Positions 7,794 to 16,300 of a DNA stretch of 45,188 nt are shown piece after piece. The stretch's first letter is position 1. Every line of letters begins with the position of its first letter. The notes under the pieces are model-generated. The model was not told the origin of the DNA. It ran no database searches and saw only the letters and a program-made list of their open reading frames with translations. This DNA comes from a virus. The position numbers and the translations under genes were made by a program. The DNA lies in IMG/VR virus record IMGVR_UViG_3300036772_000209, positions 1 through 45,188 of that record, one strand, 5' to 3'.

Positions 7794-8450
7794 TCAGTCT
7801 TTGTGATCATCGAAAAGCGGCATCGTTGTCGCCGGCTTGCGCTCTTCGGATAGGTTCGCGCGACGCGACAGGAACCGGTCGACTTCGACCATTGCCTCAA
7901 CCAGGTCATCGATGTCATGCTGCAATGTCGCACCGCCGCGGATATCGTCGTTGAACGTCGAATTCAGGCGGCAGACTTTCTCGAAGGATTGGGTGGTGCG
8001 CCGCGCGGAATCGAGGATGGTTCGTAGATGCGATTCGAGCGGCAGTTGATCGCTTGCGAGGCGCAGCATCACGGCAGCGGCGTATTGCGTGGTGTCGAGC
8101 ACCGAGGCGTGGACCGCGCGCATCACCGCCATCTGGCCGGCAAGTTGAGGTTCGCGCTCAGGCTCGTTCGATAGGCCCAACAGCCAGTCCGCTGAAACGC
8201 CGTACGCCAGTGAGGCTTTGCGGAGGAGCGATTTCGGGAGAGGTGCGTCGCCGCTCTCGACCTTGGATAGCTGGCTTGAGTTCTTGTAGCCGAGCTTCGC
8301 CGCAGCTTCTTTCTGGTCAAGCGAATTGAGATTGCGCGCGACTATCAGGCGCTCTCGCATCAGCTTTTCGGTTTCGGCATCGTCGGCAAGGCGCCGGCGC
8401 GGCCGGGTCGGGGATCGGGAGAAAAGCGTTATCGCTTCAAGCGTTGTCAT
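7794..8450 (-). CDS. XRE-type helix-turn-helix regulator
   Basis: A protein of 218 residues. Residues about 30-85 form a lambda-repressor-type HTH (RERLIVARNLNSLDQKEAAA, KLGYKNSSQLSKVESG, then YGVSADWLLGLS). The remainder (QLAGQMAVMRAVHASVLDTT and on) is helical and may dimerise. The ATG at 8450 lies inside the end of the upstream Ref gene and follows GAGG. It is probably a regulator of this operon or of host genes; it is distant from the immunity switch at 21.7 kb. Confidence 0.75.
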   Translation of the reverse strand: MTTLEAITLFSRSPTRPRRRLADDAETEKLMRERLIVARNLNSLDQKEAAAKLGYKNSSQLSKVESGDAPLPKSLLRKASLAYGVSADWLLGLSNEPEREPQLAGQMAVMRAVHASVLDTTQYAAAVMLRLASDQLPLESHLRTILDSARRTTQSFEKVCRLNSTFNDDIRGGATLQHDIDDLVEAMVEVDRFLSRRANLSEERKPATTMPLFDDHKD

Positions 8451-8802
8451 GTTGATCCTCGCCGATCCAGTCCGGTAACTCGATCTGACCGCGCTCGGGC
8501 GCCGGCAGCAGATGAGCAAATTCGCGGCGCGTCAGGTTGATGAGCCCAACCTCGGAAATACCGTAGAGGGCGGCGAACTGAGGTCGGCCCATGTTGTGTA
8601 CCCCGGAACCCGATTGATCGTGATGAGACAAGCACAACGCGCATCCGTGAGTGTGCTTCGCACGCATCTTTCCTTGCCCGGTGCGCTGGTGATGCCAAAG
8701 CGCGCTGGTCTCGCCGAGCCGCAAGTATCTGCACAGAGCGCAGCCCGCGCGAACGCATGCATCTACGTAGCGCTTCTCCACTGCGGTCATGGGCTTCGAC
8801 AT
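8437..8802 (-). CDS. ref: Ref-family recombination-enhancing nuclease
   Basis: A protein of 121 residues. It matches the HNH-type Ref fold known from phage P1: CALCRYLR near residue 21, then HHQRTGQGKMRAKHTHGCAL, CLSHHDQSGSGVHNMG and FAALYG. P1 Ref is a RecA-dependent DNA nuclease that boosts recombination. The cysteine pairs and clustered histidines suggest zinc and metal binding. It starts a transcription unit: the ATG at 8802 has GGAG upstream and an operator array 18-64 nt before it. The P1 ref gene is also under phage repressor control. Confidence 0.8.
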   Translation of the reverse strand: MSKPMTAVEKRYVDACVRAGCALCRYLRLGETSALWHHQRTGQGKMRAKHTHGCALCLSHHDQSGSGVHNMGRPQFAALYGISEVGLINLTRREFAHLLPAPERGQIELPDWIGEDQHDNA

Positions 8803-8819
8803 GCTTACTCCAAATTAAG

Positions 8820-8866
8820 AATAGCCACACTATACTAAAAATAGGCGTAACAGGCTATTAAAAGTC
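8820..8866 (-). promoter_or_regulatory. Five-fold phased half-site array upstream of ref (site C)
   Basis: On the plus strand, 4-bp elements recur every 10 bp: AGCC 8823, TACT 8833, AGGC 8843, GGCT 8853 and AGTC 8863, with AT-rich spacers. AATAGCC (8820-8826) and GGCTATT (8853-8859) are perfect inverted copies. The minus strand has possible -10 boxes TATTTT or TATAGT inside the array, but no good -35 in register. It occupies the only substantial gap in the middle of the leftward operon, so it probably controls the ref-to-5444 part. Confidence 0.6.
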
Positions 8867-8884
8867 GAGCGGAAAGTGGTGTAG

Positions 8885-10732
8885 TTAGAACAACTCGGGC
8901 TGATGGTCGGCATTGTGTTGTGGCGCAGTCTCCAACGGCGGCACGGATGCATGTTCCGGCGGCTCGGGCATTCGATGATCGTCGGGGCACTCGATCTCTT
9001 CGGGAATGTCGGTATCAGGAATTTCGACAACTTGAGCCGGCGCGGCCGATGCCTGCGCGCCTGCCAACTCTTTGCGGCTCAGAAAAGCCTCGGCGAGGGC
9101 GCGGACGCGTGACTTATCGGGCGCGCGCTGTTCGAACGCTTTGCCTGGATCCGTGATGCCGGCCGCCTGCGATGCCTTCAACCCCAACAGATCCATCATT
9201 GGCGGGTCGGAGCCGTCCTCGCTTACGAGGTAGATTGCCGTGACGGGGCTCGTCTGCCCGTCACGGTCGACGCGGCCGATCAGTTGCGTATTCATTAATG
9301 CCGCGCTCCAGTCGAGCTCGCCAATGACGATTGTCGAACAACGAAACTGGCAGCCGTCGAGGCCCGCGCCCGAGCGAAGTGAGATGCAAAGCAGGTTGCT
9401 TTCTCCAGCCACGAAGGCCTTCTTCGATTTATCCTTCTGCGCTGGGCTTTCGGTACCGGTGTACATCAATGGCTTGAACTCTTTGAGTTCGGTCGTGACG
9501 ATGCTCCAAAACTCGCGGTGCCAGCCGGCTAGCATGACGGGCACGTTGTTCTCGAGCAGGATGCGCACGTATGCGGCGACGTAGGGTGCCTTGCCGACGC
9601 CGGTCGCCTGCCGTGCCATCATGTCCAGTTCGCGAGCCGCCTGGCCGCGCTCCGTGAATGTGCCGGTTATCGCGCGCAGCGCAAGCATCCGCGCGAGTTC
9701 GGCAATTTTCGCGATCGCCTTGTCGTCAGATGGGATCGTTTCGATGATCGGATCGACGCGCGGCAGTTCCATTCCCACGTCTTTCTTGGTTCGCTTGACG
9801 AATACACCTTGCTCGCGCAGGAACGAGCCGAGCGCGTCCGGATCTTTCACGATGAGCGACCCATCGGTCCATTCGCGCATGAAGTCTTCGCGCTCGCCGA
9901 GCACACTTTGATCGATGACGCGCATGATGTTCCATGCCTCGGCGCCAAAGCCGTATATGGGCGTTGCGGAAAGGCCGAGCCGATAGCCGTTGTCGGACTC
10001 GATCTGGTCGGAGAGCGTCACCGCAGCGCAGCCCTTGTTGCTCGCGGCGCCTGTGCGCAACTCCTGCGGCTCGTCGTAGGTGACCGAGTGAAAGAACCCG
10101 GTCTTGAAGAAATCGACCCAGCCCGCGATCTGCCCATATCGGTAGATGTAGACGTCCGCCGGCGGCAGGCTGTACGGTGACCCTTTCTTGATCTTGTGCA
10201 CGCGCAGATTCGTGAACTCCGCTATTTTCTCGGCCCATTGTGTCTGCAGATGCGTTTGCACGACGACCGCGGCGGGCAGCGCGCGCGGGTCGAGGAACAT
10301 GGCGATCGCTGACACGGTCTTCCCGAGCCCGACTTCATCCCCAATCAGCAGGCTCTTGCGTACCAGCACAATGTCTTTGTTCTGCGACTGGTAGTGCCGA
10401 ATGGTCTTGCCGGGCCGCAGCCCGACGCCGGGCATCGGTGCATAGTCCGGGGAGAGAATGCGGCCGAGTTCGGCCTGATCGCTTTCGAACTTCAGACGGC
10501 CTCCGATGAGGCGCGTCCGGTCCTCGTCGGTCATCTCAAGCGGGTAGCGGCTTCGGAACCAATCGAGGTCTGCGCAGTGGATCTGATTGGCTGGAAACGT
10601 GAAGGGCGCCGTCGCGGTCTTGGGCACACGGGGAAACAGGTGCTTTACTCGAATCGCGACGTGCGGCGGAACGCTCGACATTACCCATGACCCATCGACG
10701 TAACGGAGTTCGCCGTAGGTACGACCGCTCAT
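8885..10732 (-). CDS. SNF2-like DNA helicase/translocase
   Basis: A superfamily 2 ATPase of 615 residues: motif I GDEVGLGKT (131-139), motif II DEPQ (220-223), motif III GLSATP (253-258), motif V SLRSGAGLDG and motif VI QLIGRVDRDGQ (last third). The C-terminal ~80 residues are acidic, Pro/Ala-rich and likely disordered. Phage SNF2 helicases of this type are usually assigned to replication or recombination. The ATG at 10732 overlaps the stop of the upstream VRR-NUC gene (ATGA), so nuclease and helicase are probably made together. Confidence 0.88.
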   Translation of the reverse strand: MSGRTYGELRYVDGSWVMSSVPPHVAIRVKHLFPRVPKTATAPFTFPANQIHCADLDWFRSRYPLEMTDEDRTRLIGGRLKFESDQAELGRILSPDYAPMPGVGLRPGKTIRHYQSQNKDIVLVRKSLLIGDEVGLGKTVSAIAMFLDPRALPAAVVVQTHLQTQWAEKIAEFTNLRVHKIKKGSPYSLPPADVYIYRYGQIAGWVDFFKTGFFHSVTYDEPQELRTGAASNKGCAAVTLSDQIESDNGYRLGLSATPIYGFGAEAWNIMRVIDQSVLGEREDFMREWTDGSLIVKDPDALGSFLREQGVFVKRTKKDVGMELPRVDPIIETIPSDDKAIAKIAELARMLALRAITGTFTERGQAARELDMMARQATGVGKAPYVAAYVRILLENNVPVMLAGWHREFWSIVTTELKEFKPLMYTGTESPAQKDKSKKAFVAGESNLLCISLRSGAGLDGCQFRCSTIVIGELDWSAALMNTQLIGRVDRDGQTSPVTAIYLVSEDGSDPPMMDLLGLKASQAAGITDPGKAFEQRAPDKSRVRALAEAFLSRKELAGAQASAAPAQVVEIPDTDIPEEIECPDDHRMPEPPEHASVPPLETAPQHNADHQPELF

Positions 10733-11070
10733 AGCCACCCCCGCGATAGCGACGCTACAAGCGTTGGCTTGCCGTTGATGAGGGCCGGAAGGTGCATCGA
10801 CCGCGACGAAACGAGCAGGATCGACGTCACGCATTCGTGCGCGGCGTAGCGCTCCAACTGGCGATAGATCGCCGCCTTCGCGCCTTTGATCTTCACCTCG
10901 ATCGCGACGCTTCCCACCATGAAGTCGACGATATCGGCTTCAGATAAGCGCACTTCGCGCTCGAAAACTAACCCGGCGAGTTCAAGAGCATTGGCGATTG
11001 CGGTTTGCGTCACCTTCTCGTCGTTCAGGGGGAGGCGGTTCCGCTCGATGATTTCTTTGATATCTTGCAT
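10729..11070 (-). CDS. VRR-NUC-type nuclease
   Basis: A protein of 113 residues with the PD-(D/E)XK core of the VRR-NUC family: an early helix with Glu (DEKVTQTAIANALELAGLVF), then DIVDFMVG, then AIEVKIKGAKAAIYRQLERY. The Asp and the E-x-K lysine are the expected metal and catalytic residues. Stand-alone phage VRR-NUC proteins are structure-selective or Holliday-junction nucleases and often lie next to an SNF2 helicase, as here. The start has AGGT 8 nt upstream. Confidence 0.85.
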   Translation of the reverse strand: MQDIKEIIERNRLPLNDEKVTQTAIANALELAGLVFEREVRLSEADIVDFMVGSVAIEVKIKGAKAAIYRQLERYAAHECVTSILLVSSRSMHLPALINGKPTLVASLSRGWL

Positions 11071-11097
11071 ATGGTTACCTACACGTGGTCGCCGCTG

Positions 11098-11532
11098 TCA
11101 CGCGGCGCAGCGCTCGAGCACGAGCAGTCCGCTTCCCGTCCACCCGCATCGGCGCCAGCCGGCCGCGATAAAGCAAAATCCAGGGTTGCTTGATTGGACC
11201 TTCTTTGTATCGACGAAGGTGTAATGCCGGCTATCAGGCCAGAGGCAATCAGCAATCGAATCCGCCTGTCGGATGAGGTCCGAGCTGCGATGCGTCGACT
11301 CGTTGCGGAAAACGGCGCAATTGACGCCGGTTTGCCCGCTGTCGTCGATGAACTTGCGCCACACGAAGCAGGCGTCGCCGCGCTCGGTGCGCAGCACGAC
11401 CTTTTCGCCGGGTCCGACGAACAGTTTTCGCTGTCGGCCGTCGACGTATCGGTAGGCGGAATAATGATGCTCATAGAGTTCGAGGCAGTCTTTGTCGCCG
11501 TCTTTCGTGAGCCACCACAGCGGCCCCGTCAT
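11098..11532 (-). CDS. Conserved phage protein, possible GNAT/Mom-like fold
   Basis: A protein of 144 residues. Its C-terminal half has a pattern I associate with a recurrent phage family: VFRNESTHRSSDLIRQADSI, WPDSRHYTFVDTKKV, then NPGFCFIAAGWRRCG and GLLVLE. The layout (a helix after a substrate strand, then a W/GW motif) suggests an acetyltransferase-like fold, and Mom-type DNA-modifying enzymes share that fold. This is a weak inference. The start overlaps the end of the methyltransferase gene, so it belongs with the DNA-modification genes. Confidence 0.5.
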   Translation of the reverse strand: MTGPLWWLTKDGDKDCLELYEHHYSAYRYVDGRQRKLFVGPGEKVVLRTERGDACFVWRKFIDDSGQTGVNCAVFRNESTHRSSDLIRQADSIADCLWPDSRHYTFVDTKKVQSSNPGFCFIAAGWRRCGWTGSGLLVLERCAA

Positions 11533-11533
11533 G

Positions 11534-14035
11534 TCAGGCGGCTTCCTCTTGCTCGAGCGAATCGAATAGGCTCGGCATTGAGAACTCACGCTCAGCCGCT
11601 TTCAGGTAGTGAACCTGATCCATGAAGTAGGCGGAATTCAGTTCCGACCCGCCGCCGCGACGCCCCTTGAGGATCGCGCGGTATGGAGTGGTGCCGAGCC
11701 CGCAGAACGGGTCATAGACCAACTCGTCAGGGTTGCTGTAGCGGTCGATCAGTCGATCGACGATATCGAACTGAAGAGGGCAAACGTGCTTTTCGACGGA
11801 CCGTTTAGCCTGGTCGCCGTTGAGCGTGAGCATGCGTGTCACATCGTGCCAAACATCGTCATGGTGAGCGCCGGGCGCCAAGCTCATGAACGTCGATGGC
11901 AGGGCGCCGCGCTCCTGTAGTTCCTCACCGATCTTTACGTGGAACTCGTAGTCGTAGACGTTTTCGAGACTGAATTTGGTGAACAGGCTGGCCAGCTTGG
12001 CCGGCCCGAGCGCGGCCATTTCCTCGGCGGTGATCAGGCGTTCGCCGCTCGAGCGCCAGAAGGCGTGCGCATCGATCTGCCACCGCGCGAGGCTGTATTC
12101 GTCTTTGGACTTCTTCACCGGCACGTCGGCGTAGCCCTTCGAGCGGTCGCTTTGTGGCTTGTGGAACAGCAGAATGTACTCGGGCGAGCCGACGCTCATC
12201 TTCGTACCGTCTTTGCACATTTCCGTATAGCCGAGCCGATACGTCTGGTTGTTCTCGCGCACGACGTCGGTGTTGATGGTGATCATCCCGCAATAGTCGA
12301 AGCCGTGTTTCATGCCGTGGAACAAGGCCTCGGCGTGGAACGGGCTGTAGGTCGGTATGCCGGCGCCCGTGACATTGCCGAACAGGATCCGATCCTTGAC
12401 GTGACACGCGTAGATGCGGCCGGGCTTCAGGATGCGAAGAAGTTCCGGCGTCAGGAAATCCATCTGGGCCCAGAAGTGCTTGTTGTCGTCGGTGTGGCCG
12501 AAGTCGTTGTAACTTGGCGAGTACTCGTAGTGGTTCGCGAACGGGATCGAAGTCACGATCAGGTCGACATGGTCGTCCGGCTGCAGCTTCGCCTCTTCGA
12601 CGCAGTCGTTATTGGCAACCGTGAAGAGGTCGCTGGCGACTTCAATGCGCTTAATGCCAATCGAGCGCGACAGCGTCTCTTGCATGGCCAACTGATTAAG
12701 GCCGTACTTTCTGATGATTTCCGTCATGTTTTTGACCATCTCTTCGTGTTGAACCCACTTCTGCTGGAGCGTTCGTAAGACTTCGCGCTCTGCTTCGCTG
12801 TAGATGACGTCGATGCGCACTCGATGCGGCTGCTGAAAGCGCTGGACGCGGTGGATCGCCTGGATGAAGTCGTTGAACTTGAAGCCAATGCCGGCGAAGA
12901 TCTCGCGATGGCAATGCCGCTGGAAATTGCAACCGCTGCCGGCGATGATTGGTTTGGTGGAGAGCAGTCGATACGCGCCATTGCCGAAGTCGACGATCCG
13001 TTGCTCGCGCTCGTCAAGGTCTTGGGTGCCCCACACACTCACGACATCCGGTACCGCTTGCTGGATCGCATGACGCTCCGACTCGAGGTCGTGCCAGATA
13101 ACGAAGTGGTCATCCGGATCAGCTTCGATAATTTCCTTCGCCATGGCGACGCGCGCCGGCAGGCTGTCGCGCTTTTCGGCCGCTGCAGCGCTCAGACCGA
13201 GCGCCGGATCCTGAAACATCAAAGTCTGGCCGTCGCGGTCGGCGCCGGCCTTTGCGTAGTCGGTCGGAACCTCGTGATAGCGCACATCGAGCTCGGGGAG
13301 GTCGTACCCCTCGTCGCTGTAGCCGAGGTCGCTCGGAAACTGAATGAAGATGGCCCAGCTGGACACCCACAGCCAGAACTCTTCTTCCTTGTGTGGGTAG
13401 AGCGTCAGGTTGCCGGCCTTCTCGCTGTCGCGCTGGAAGAATCGCGTCAAGGCCTGCCCGCTGTCCATTACGCCGAGGAACGCCGCGTAGTGAATCAGTT
13501 CCTTGAAACGGTTAGGACTTGGCGTCGCGGTGTTGACCAGTTTGAATTTGACGCCCTCGAACAGCGGCAGGAATTCTTGATAAGTCGTGCTACCGAAGCT
13601 GCGCAACACGCTCGCCTCGTCGAGGCTCACCGCGGTGAAAAGCGCCGGATCGAGTTTCCCGTCGCGCACGGTCTCATAGTTCGTGACGTAGAAGTGATGA
13701 TCTGACGTCATCTCGGCGGCGCTGCGGATGAAGCGCAGCTCGATGCCGAGCATGAGCGCGTCGCGGATCAATTCCTGACGTACGCCAAGCGGACAAACGA
13801 TCAATCCATGCCCACCCGCAAACGCGATGATCTGCCGCATCCACTCGCACTGCATCACCGATTTGCCGAGGCCGAACTTGGCGAAGATTGCGCGGTTGCC
13901 GCCGAGCACCGCCCATCGAACGATATCGCGCTGATGATCGAACAGGCATTCGTGCAGGGCAGACAACTCGACGCGAAAGCCGTCGAAGTTCGCCATCTTG
14001 ATTTTGCGTTTCAGGAAGCCGAGGTAGTCGCTCAC
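11534..14035 (-). CDS. Fused SF2 helicase and N6-adenine/N4-cytosine DNA methyltransferase
   Basis: A protein of 833 residues in two parts. The N-terminal ATPase has FGLGKS (54-59), DEAS (139-142), LVNTATPSPNR (near 170) and motif VI QAIHRVQR (392-399). The C-terminal methyltransferase has the catalytic motif TSIPF (495-499), a variant of DPPY/SPPY, and the AdoMet site DPFCGLGTT (775-783) followed by GSELN. The motif order (IV before I) is the beta class. No nuclease domain is visible. It starts at GTG 14035, overlapping the stop of the C5 methyltransferase. A modification or anti-restriction role is likely; target sequence unknown. Confidence 0.88.
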   Translation of the reverse strand: MSDYLGFLKRKIKMANFDGFRVELSALHECLFDHQRDIVRWAVLGGNRAIFAKFGLGKSVMQCEWMRQIIAFAGGHGLIVCPLGVRQELIRDALMLGIELRFIRSAAEMTSDHHFYVTNYETVRDGKLDPALFTAVSLDEASVLRSFGSTTYQEFLPLFEGVKFKLVNTATPSPNRFKELIHYAAFLGVMDSGQALTRFFQRDSEKAGNLTLYPHKEEEFWLWVSSWAIFIQFPSDLGYSDEGYDLPELDVRYHEVPTDYAKAGADRDGQTLMFQDPALGLSAAAAEKRDSLPARVAMAKEIIEADPDDHFVIWHDLESERHAIQQAVPDVVSVWGTQDLDEREQRIVDFGNGAYRLLSTKPIIAGSGCNFQRHCHREIFAGIGFKFNDFIQAIHRVQRFQQPHRVRIDVIYSEAEREVLRTLQQKWVQHEEMVKNMTEIIRKYGLNQLAMQETLSRSIGIKRIEVASDLFTVANNDCVEEAKLQPDDHVDLIVTSIPFANHYEYSPSYNDFGHTDDNKHFWAQMDFLTPELLRILKPGRIYACHVKDRILFGNVTGAGIPTYSPFHAEALFHGMKHGFDYCGMITINTDVVRENNQTYRLGYTEMCKDGTKMSVGSPEYILLFHKPQSDRSKGYADVPVKKSKDEYSLARWQIDAHAFWRSSGERLITAEEMAALGPAKLASLFTKFSLENVYDYEFHVKIGEELQERGALPSTFMSLAPGAHHDDVWHDVTRMLTLNGDQAKRSVEKHVCPLQFDIVDRLIDRYSNPDELVYDPFCGLGTTPYRAILKGRRGGGSELNSAYFMDQVHYLKAAEREFSMPSLFDSLEQEEAA

Positions 14036-16017
14036 GCTGCCGCACCCGCCATCTGCTTTTCGTGTGCAAAGTTCGCCAAGATGAGCGCGGTGGCAACGTC
14101 GGGGCAAACGCTGTTGCCGATCATCCGCACCTGCGCGGACTTCGATAGAGGTTTCCCGTTGACGATCGGATCGAGAATGTAGGTGCTCGGGAAGCCCTGG
14201 GCGGTCGCCAACTCTCGAGGGGTCAACATACGCATACCGATGTCGACAATGATGTAGTCTTCGCCGTGGACTGTTACCAAGCCGAATCGATCGTGTGTCG
14301 GGATCGTGCCGAGCGGCGAGCGCAGGTTTGCGCCGTCCTTGTCATTGCCGTAATACTTGATGAGGAAGGCACGCACCTCCGCATGGTGCGTTCCCTGCGC
14401 GCTGACGGTGTGAAGTGGCTCATCAAATGCATGCCCGGTGTTGGTGCCGCGCAGCTTCAGAATGTTGCCGGTGACGAGCGCCTGATGACCGCCGCCGCCC
14501 GCGGTAACGGTGCCCATCGGATCATCCGCCGAACCGCCTACGGATTGTCCAAAGTCTCGCTGGATATGCGCCGTAACGAGGTGGTGATGGTCCTGTGTCG
14601 TGATGGTGCTTATCGAGTCACCTAACGCTGAGCCTGGCGACTCATGGCCGCCATAGTGCTTCGCGAGGAAGGCCGAGACGACTTGCTGTTGCCCGCCGCT
14701 GGCCGTGACCGTGCTGATGGGCACTTCGACCGGGCGCCCGGCCTTCACCCCAACGCGCTCCTTGTTGTGCTGCGCGAGGAAAGCAGTCACGAGCGCGTGC
14801 TTGACGCCGCCAGCTACTGCGGTGCCAAGCGGCTTATCTAGTCCCGGCACGCGCGGCGCCTGACCCGGACGCTCGCCGTAGCCCGTTTGGATCAGTGTCG
14901 CAGACACAAGCGCTTGCTCGCCGCGGTTCGCACCGGTCACCGTTGCGATTGGCGAGTCGACTCCCGCGTTTCGGTCTGAGCCCTGATGGGTGACATGCAT
15001 CAGCGTGGGCGCGACCGCTGCAAAGTCGCTCGATGCGGTAACCGTTGGGAGCGGATCGGCGCCGTCGTGCTCGCCGACGCCCCAGCGCCGCACGCCAGTA
15101 GGCGACACTTCGCCGTGGGCGGTGCGCACGATGAACGGATCCGCGCTGTTCACCACAAACTTCATGATGCCCTTGGCGATGCGGCTCAGCGTCGCATCCT
15201 TCAGCGGGCGTTCTCGCTCGAAGATAGACGGGCAGGGGATCGACCAGTCGATGCATTCAGCGGCAGTGCGCCACGGCTTCAGCTTGCCGGCCTTCACCGC
15301 GGGGCTTTTCGGATCGCCATGTGTCTGCGTCGGCCATACGATCGGCAAATGGTCGCGTCGCGCGATTAGATACAGGCGCTTGCGGATCGTCGGCGCGCCG
15401 AAGTCACACGCGCGCAGTTCGCGGTGCTCGACCCTATAGCCCATGTCTTCGAGCGACCGCACGAATCGGCGGAAATGACTACCCTTGGTTTTTGGATTGG
15501 CGACAAGATGCTGCTCCTGAACTGGAACACGCTCGCCCGGCTCAGCGACCGATCCGTCGAGTTTGAAGACGCGGCCGGTAGCTTTATCGCGCTTCGCCAC
15601 AAGTCCAGTCCACGACTGGATTTCCTCCACGTTCTCGAGCATGAGTGCGCGCGGCTTCGATTTCCCGGCCCATTTACGACCGATCCATGCGAGGCCGCGA
15701 ATCTTCTTTTCGACGGGCTTTCCGCCTTTCGCCTTAGAGTGATGCCGGCAGTCCGGTGAAAGCCAAACGAGTCCAACCGGCTGATTTTTCGTCGCCTCGA
15801 TAGGGTCAATCTGAAACACGTCCTCGCAGTAGTGCTTTGTGCCCGGGTGATTGGCCGCGTGCATCGCGAGGGCTTCGCTGTTGTGATTGATGGCGATGTC
15901 TACCGGACGCCCGAATGCCTGTTCCATGCCCTCAGAAGCGCCACCGCCGCCGGCAAAGTTGTCGATGATGAGTTCGCTGCCGAGGTCGAGCGAAAGGGAT
16001 ATGGCATCACGCTTCAT
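14032..16017 (-). CDS. C5-cytosine DNA methyltransferase with repeat-filled target region
   Basis: Methylates cytosine C5 in DNA. Motif I DNFAGGGGASEG (19-30), motif IV SPDC with catalytic Cys90 (PPC in most relatives), motif VI ENV (128-130), motif VIII RKRLYLIARR (about 213-222), and a C-terminal TPRELATAQGFP...MIGNSV as motifs IX-X. At 661 residues it is far longer than the ~400 of the family. The excess is a run of about eight 35-50-residue repeats each holding P(L/I)xTVTA-like text between about 315 and 600, where target recognition occurs. No endonuclease partner is near, so it protects phage DNA or acts in regulation. Confidence 0.9.
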   Translation of the reverse strand: MKRDAISLSLDLGSELIIDNFAGGGGASEGMEQAFGRPVDIAINHNSEALAMHAANHPGTKHYCEDVFQIDPIEATKNQPVGLVWLSPDCRHHSKAKGGKPVEKKIRGLAWIGRKWAGKSKPRALMLENVEEIQSWTGLVAKRDKATGRVFKLDGSVAEPGERVPVQEQHLVANPKTKGSHFRRFVRSLEDMGYRVEHRELRACDFGAPTIRKRLYLIARRDHLPIVWPTQTHGDPKSPAVKAGKLKPWRTAAECIDWSIPCPSIFERERPLKDATLSRIAKGIMKFVVNSADPFIVRTAHGEVSPTGVRRWGVGEHDGADPLPTVTASSDFAAVAPTLMHVTHQGSDRNAGVDSPIATVTGANRGEQALVSATLIQTGYGERPGQAPRVPGLDKPLGTAVAGGVKHALVTAFLAQHNKERVGVKAGRPVEVPISTVTASGGQQQVVSAFLAKHYGGHESPGSALGDSISTITTQDHHHLVTAHIQRDFGQSVGGSADDPMGTVTAGGGGHQALVTGNILKLRGTNTGHAFDEPLHTVSAQGTHHAEVRAFLIKYYGNDKDGANLRSPLGTIPTHDRFGLVTVHGEDYIIVDIGMRMLTPRELATAQGFPSTYILDPIVNGKPLSKSAQVRMIGNSVCPDVATALILANFAHEKQMAGAAA

Positions 16018-16298
16018 TATTCTCGTCCTTTTGATAATTCTGAAAACAGGTCTGTTTGGCGCAGATCAACGGGGTTGCGGACTTCCAACCAGCCCCATGT
16101 GCGGCCGGCTTTGATGCTGGCGATCGTTGAATCGCTTACCTTGAAAGCACGCGCAAGGCGCGCTGCGGTACCGTCATCGACCAGCGCGAGGGACAATTGA
16201 CGCTTGATCTCGACGACATCAACTTCGCGAAGCTTTGCGTTCTTGATTTCCGAGCCTTTGCGCACGATGCCGCCGCGCGTACGAATGAAGGCGGTCAT
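16017..16298 (-). CDS. Small helix-turn-helix protein
   Basis: A basic protein of 93 residues. VVEIKRQLSLALVDDGTAAR followed by LARAFKVSDSTIASIKAGRT and W is a classic HTH. It resembles the DNA-binding module of HNH homing endonucleases, but without any catalytic HNH part. ATG at 16298 has GGAG 7 nt upstream; the stop overlaps the start of the methyltransferase by one base (TAATG). Confidence 0.65.
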   Translation of the reverse strand: MTAFIRTRGGIVRKGSEIKNAKLREVDVVEIKRQLSLALVDDGTAARLARAFKVSDSTIASIKAGRTWGWLEVRNPVDLRQTDLFSELSKGRE

Positions 16299-16300
16299 AT

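Noticed and set aside
8820-8866. Regularly spaced short repeats resembling a CRISPR array
   Set aside because: The period is 10 bp and the units are 4 bp with alternating orientation. This is an operator pattern, not repeats and spacers. No cas genes are present; the Cas4-like nuclease belongs to the recombination operon.
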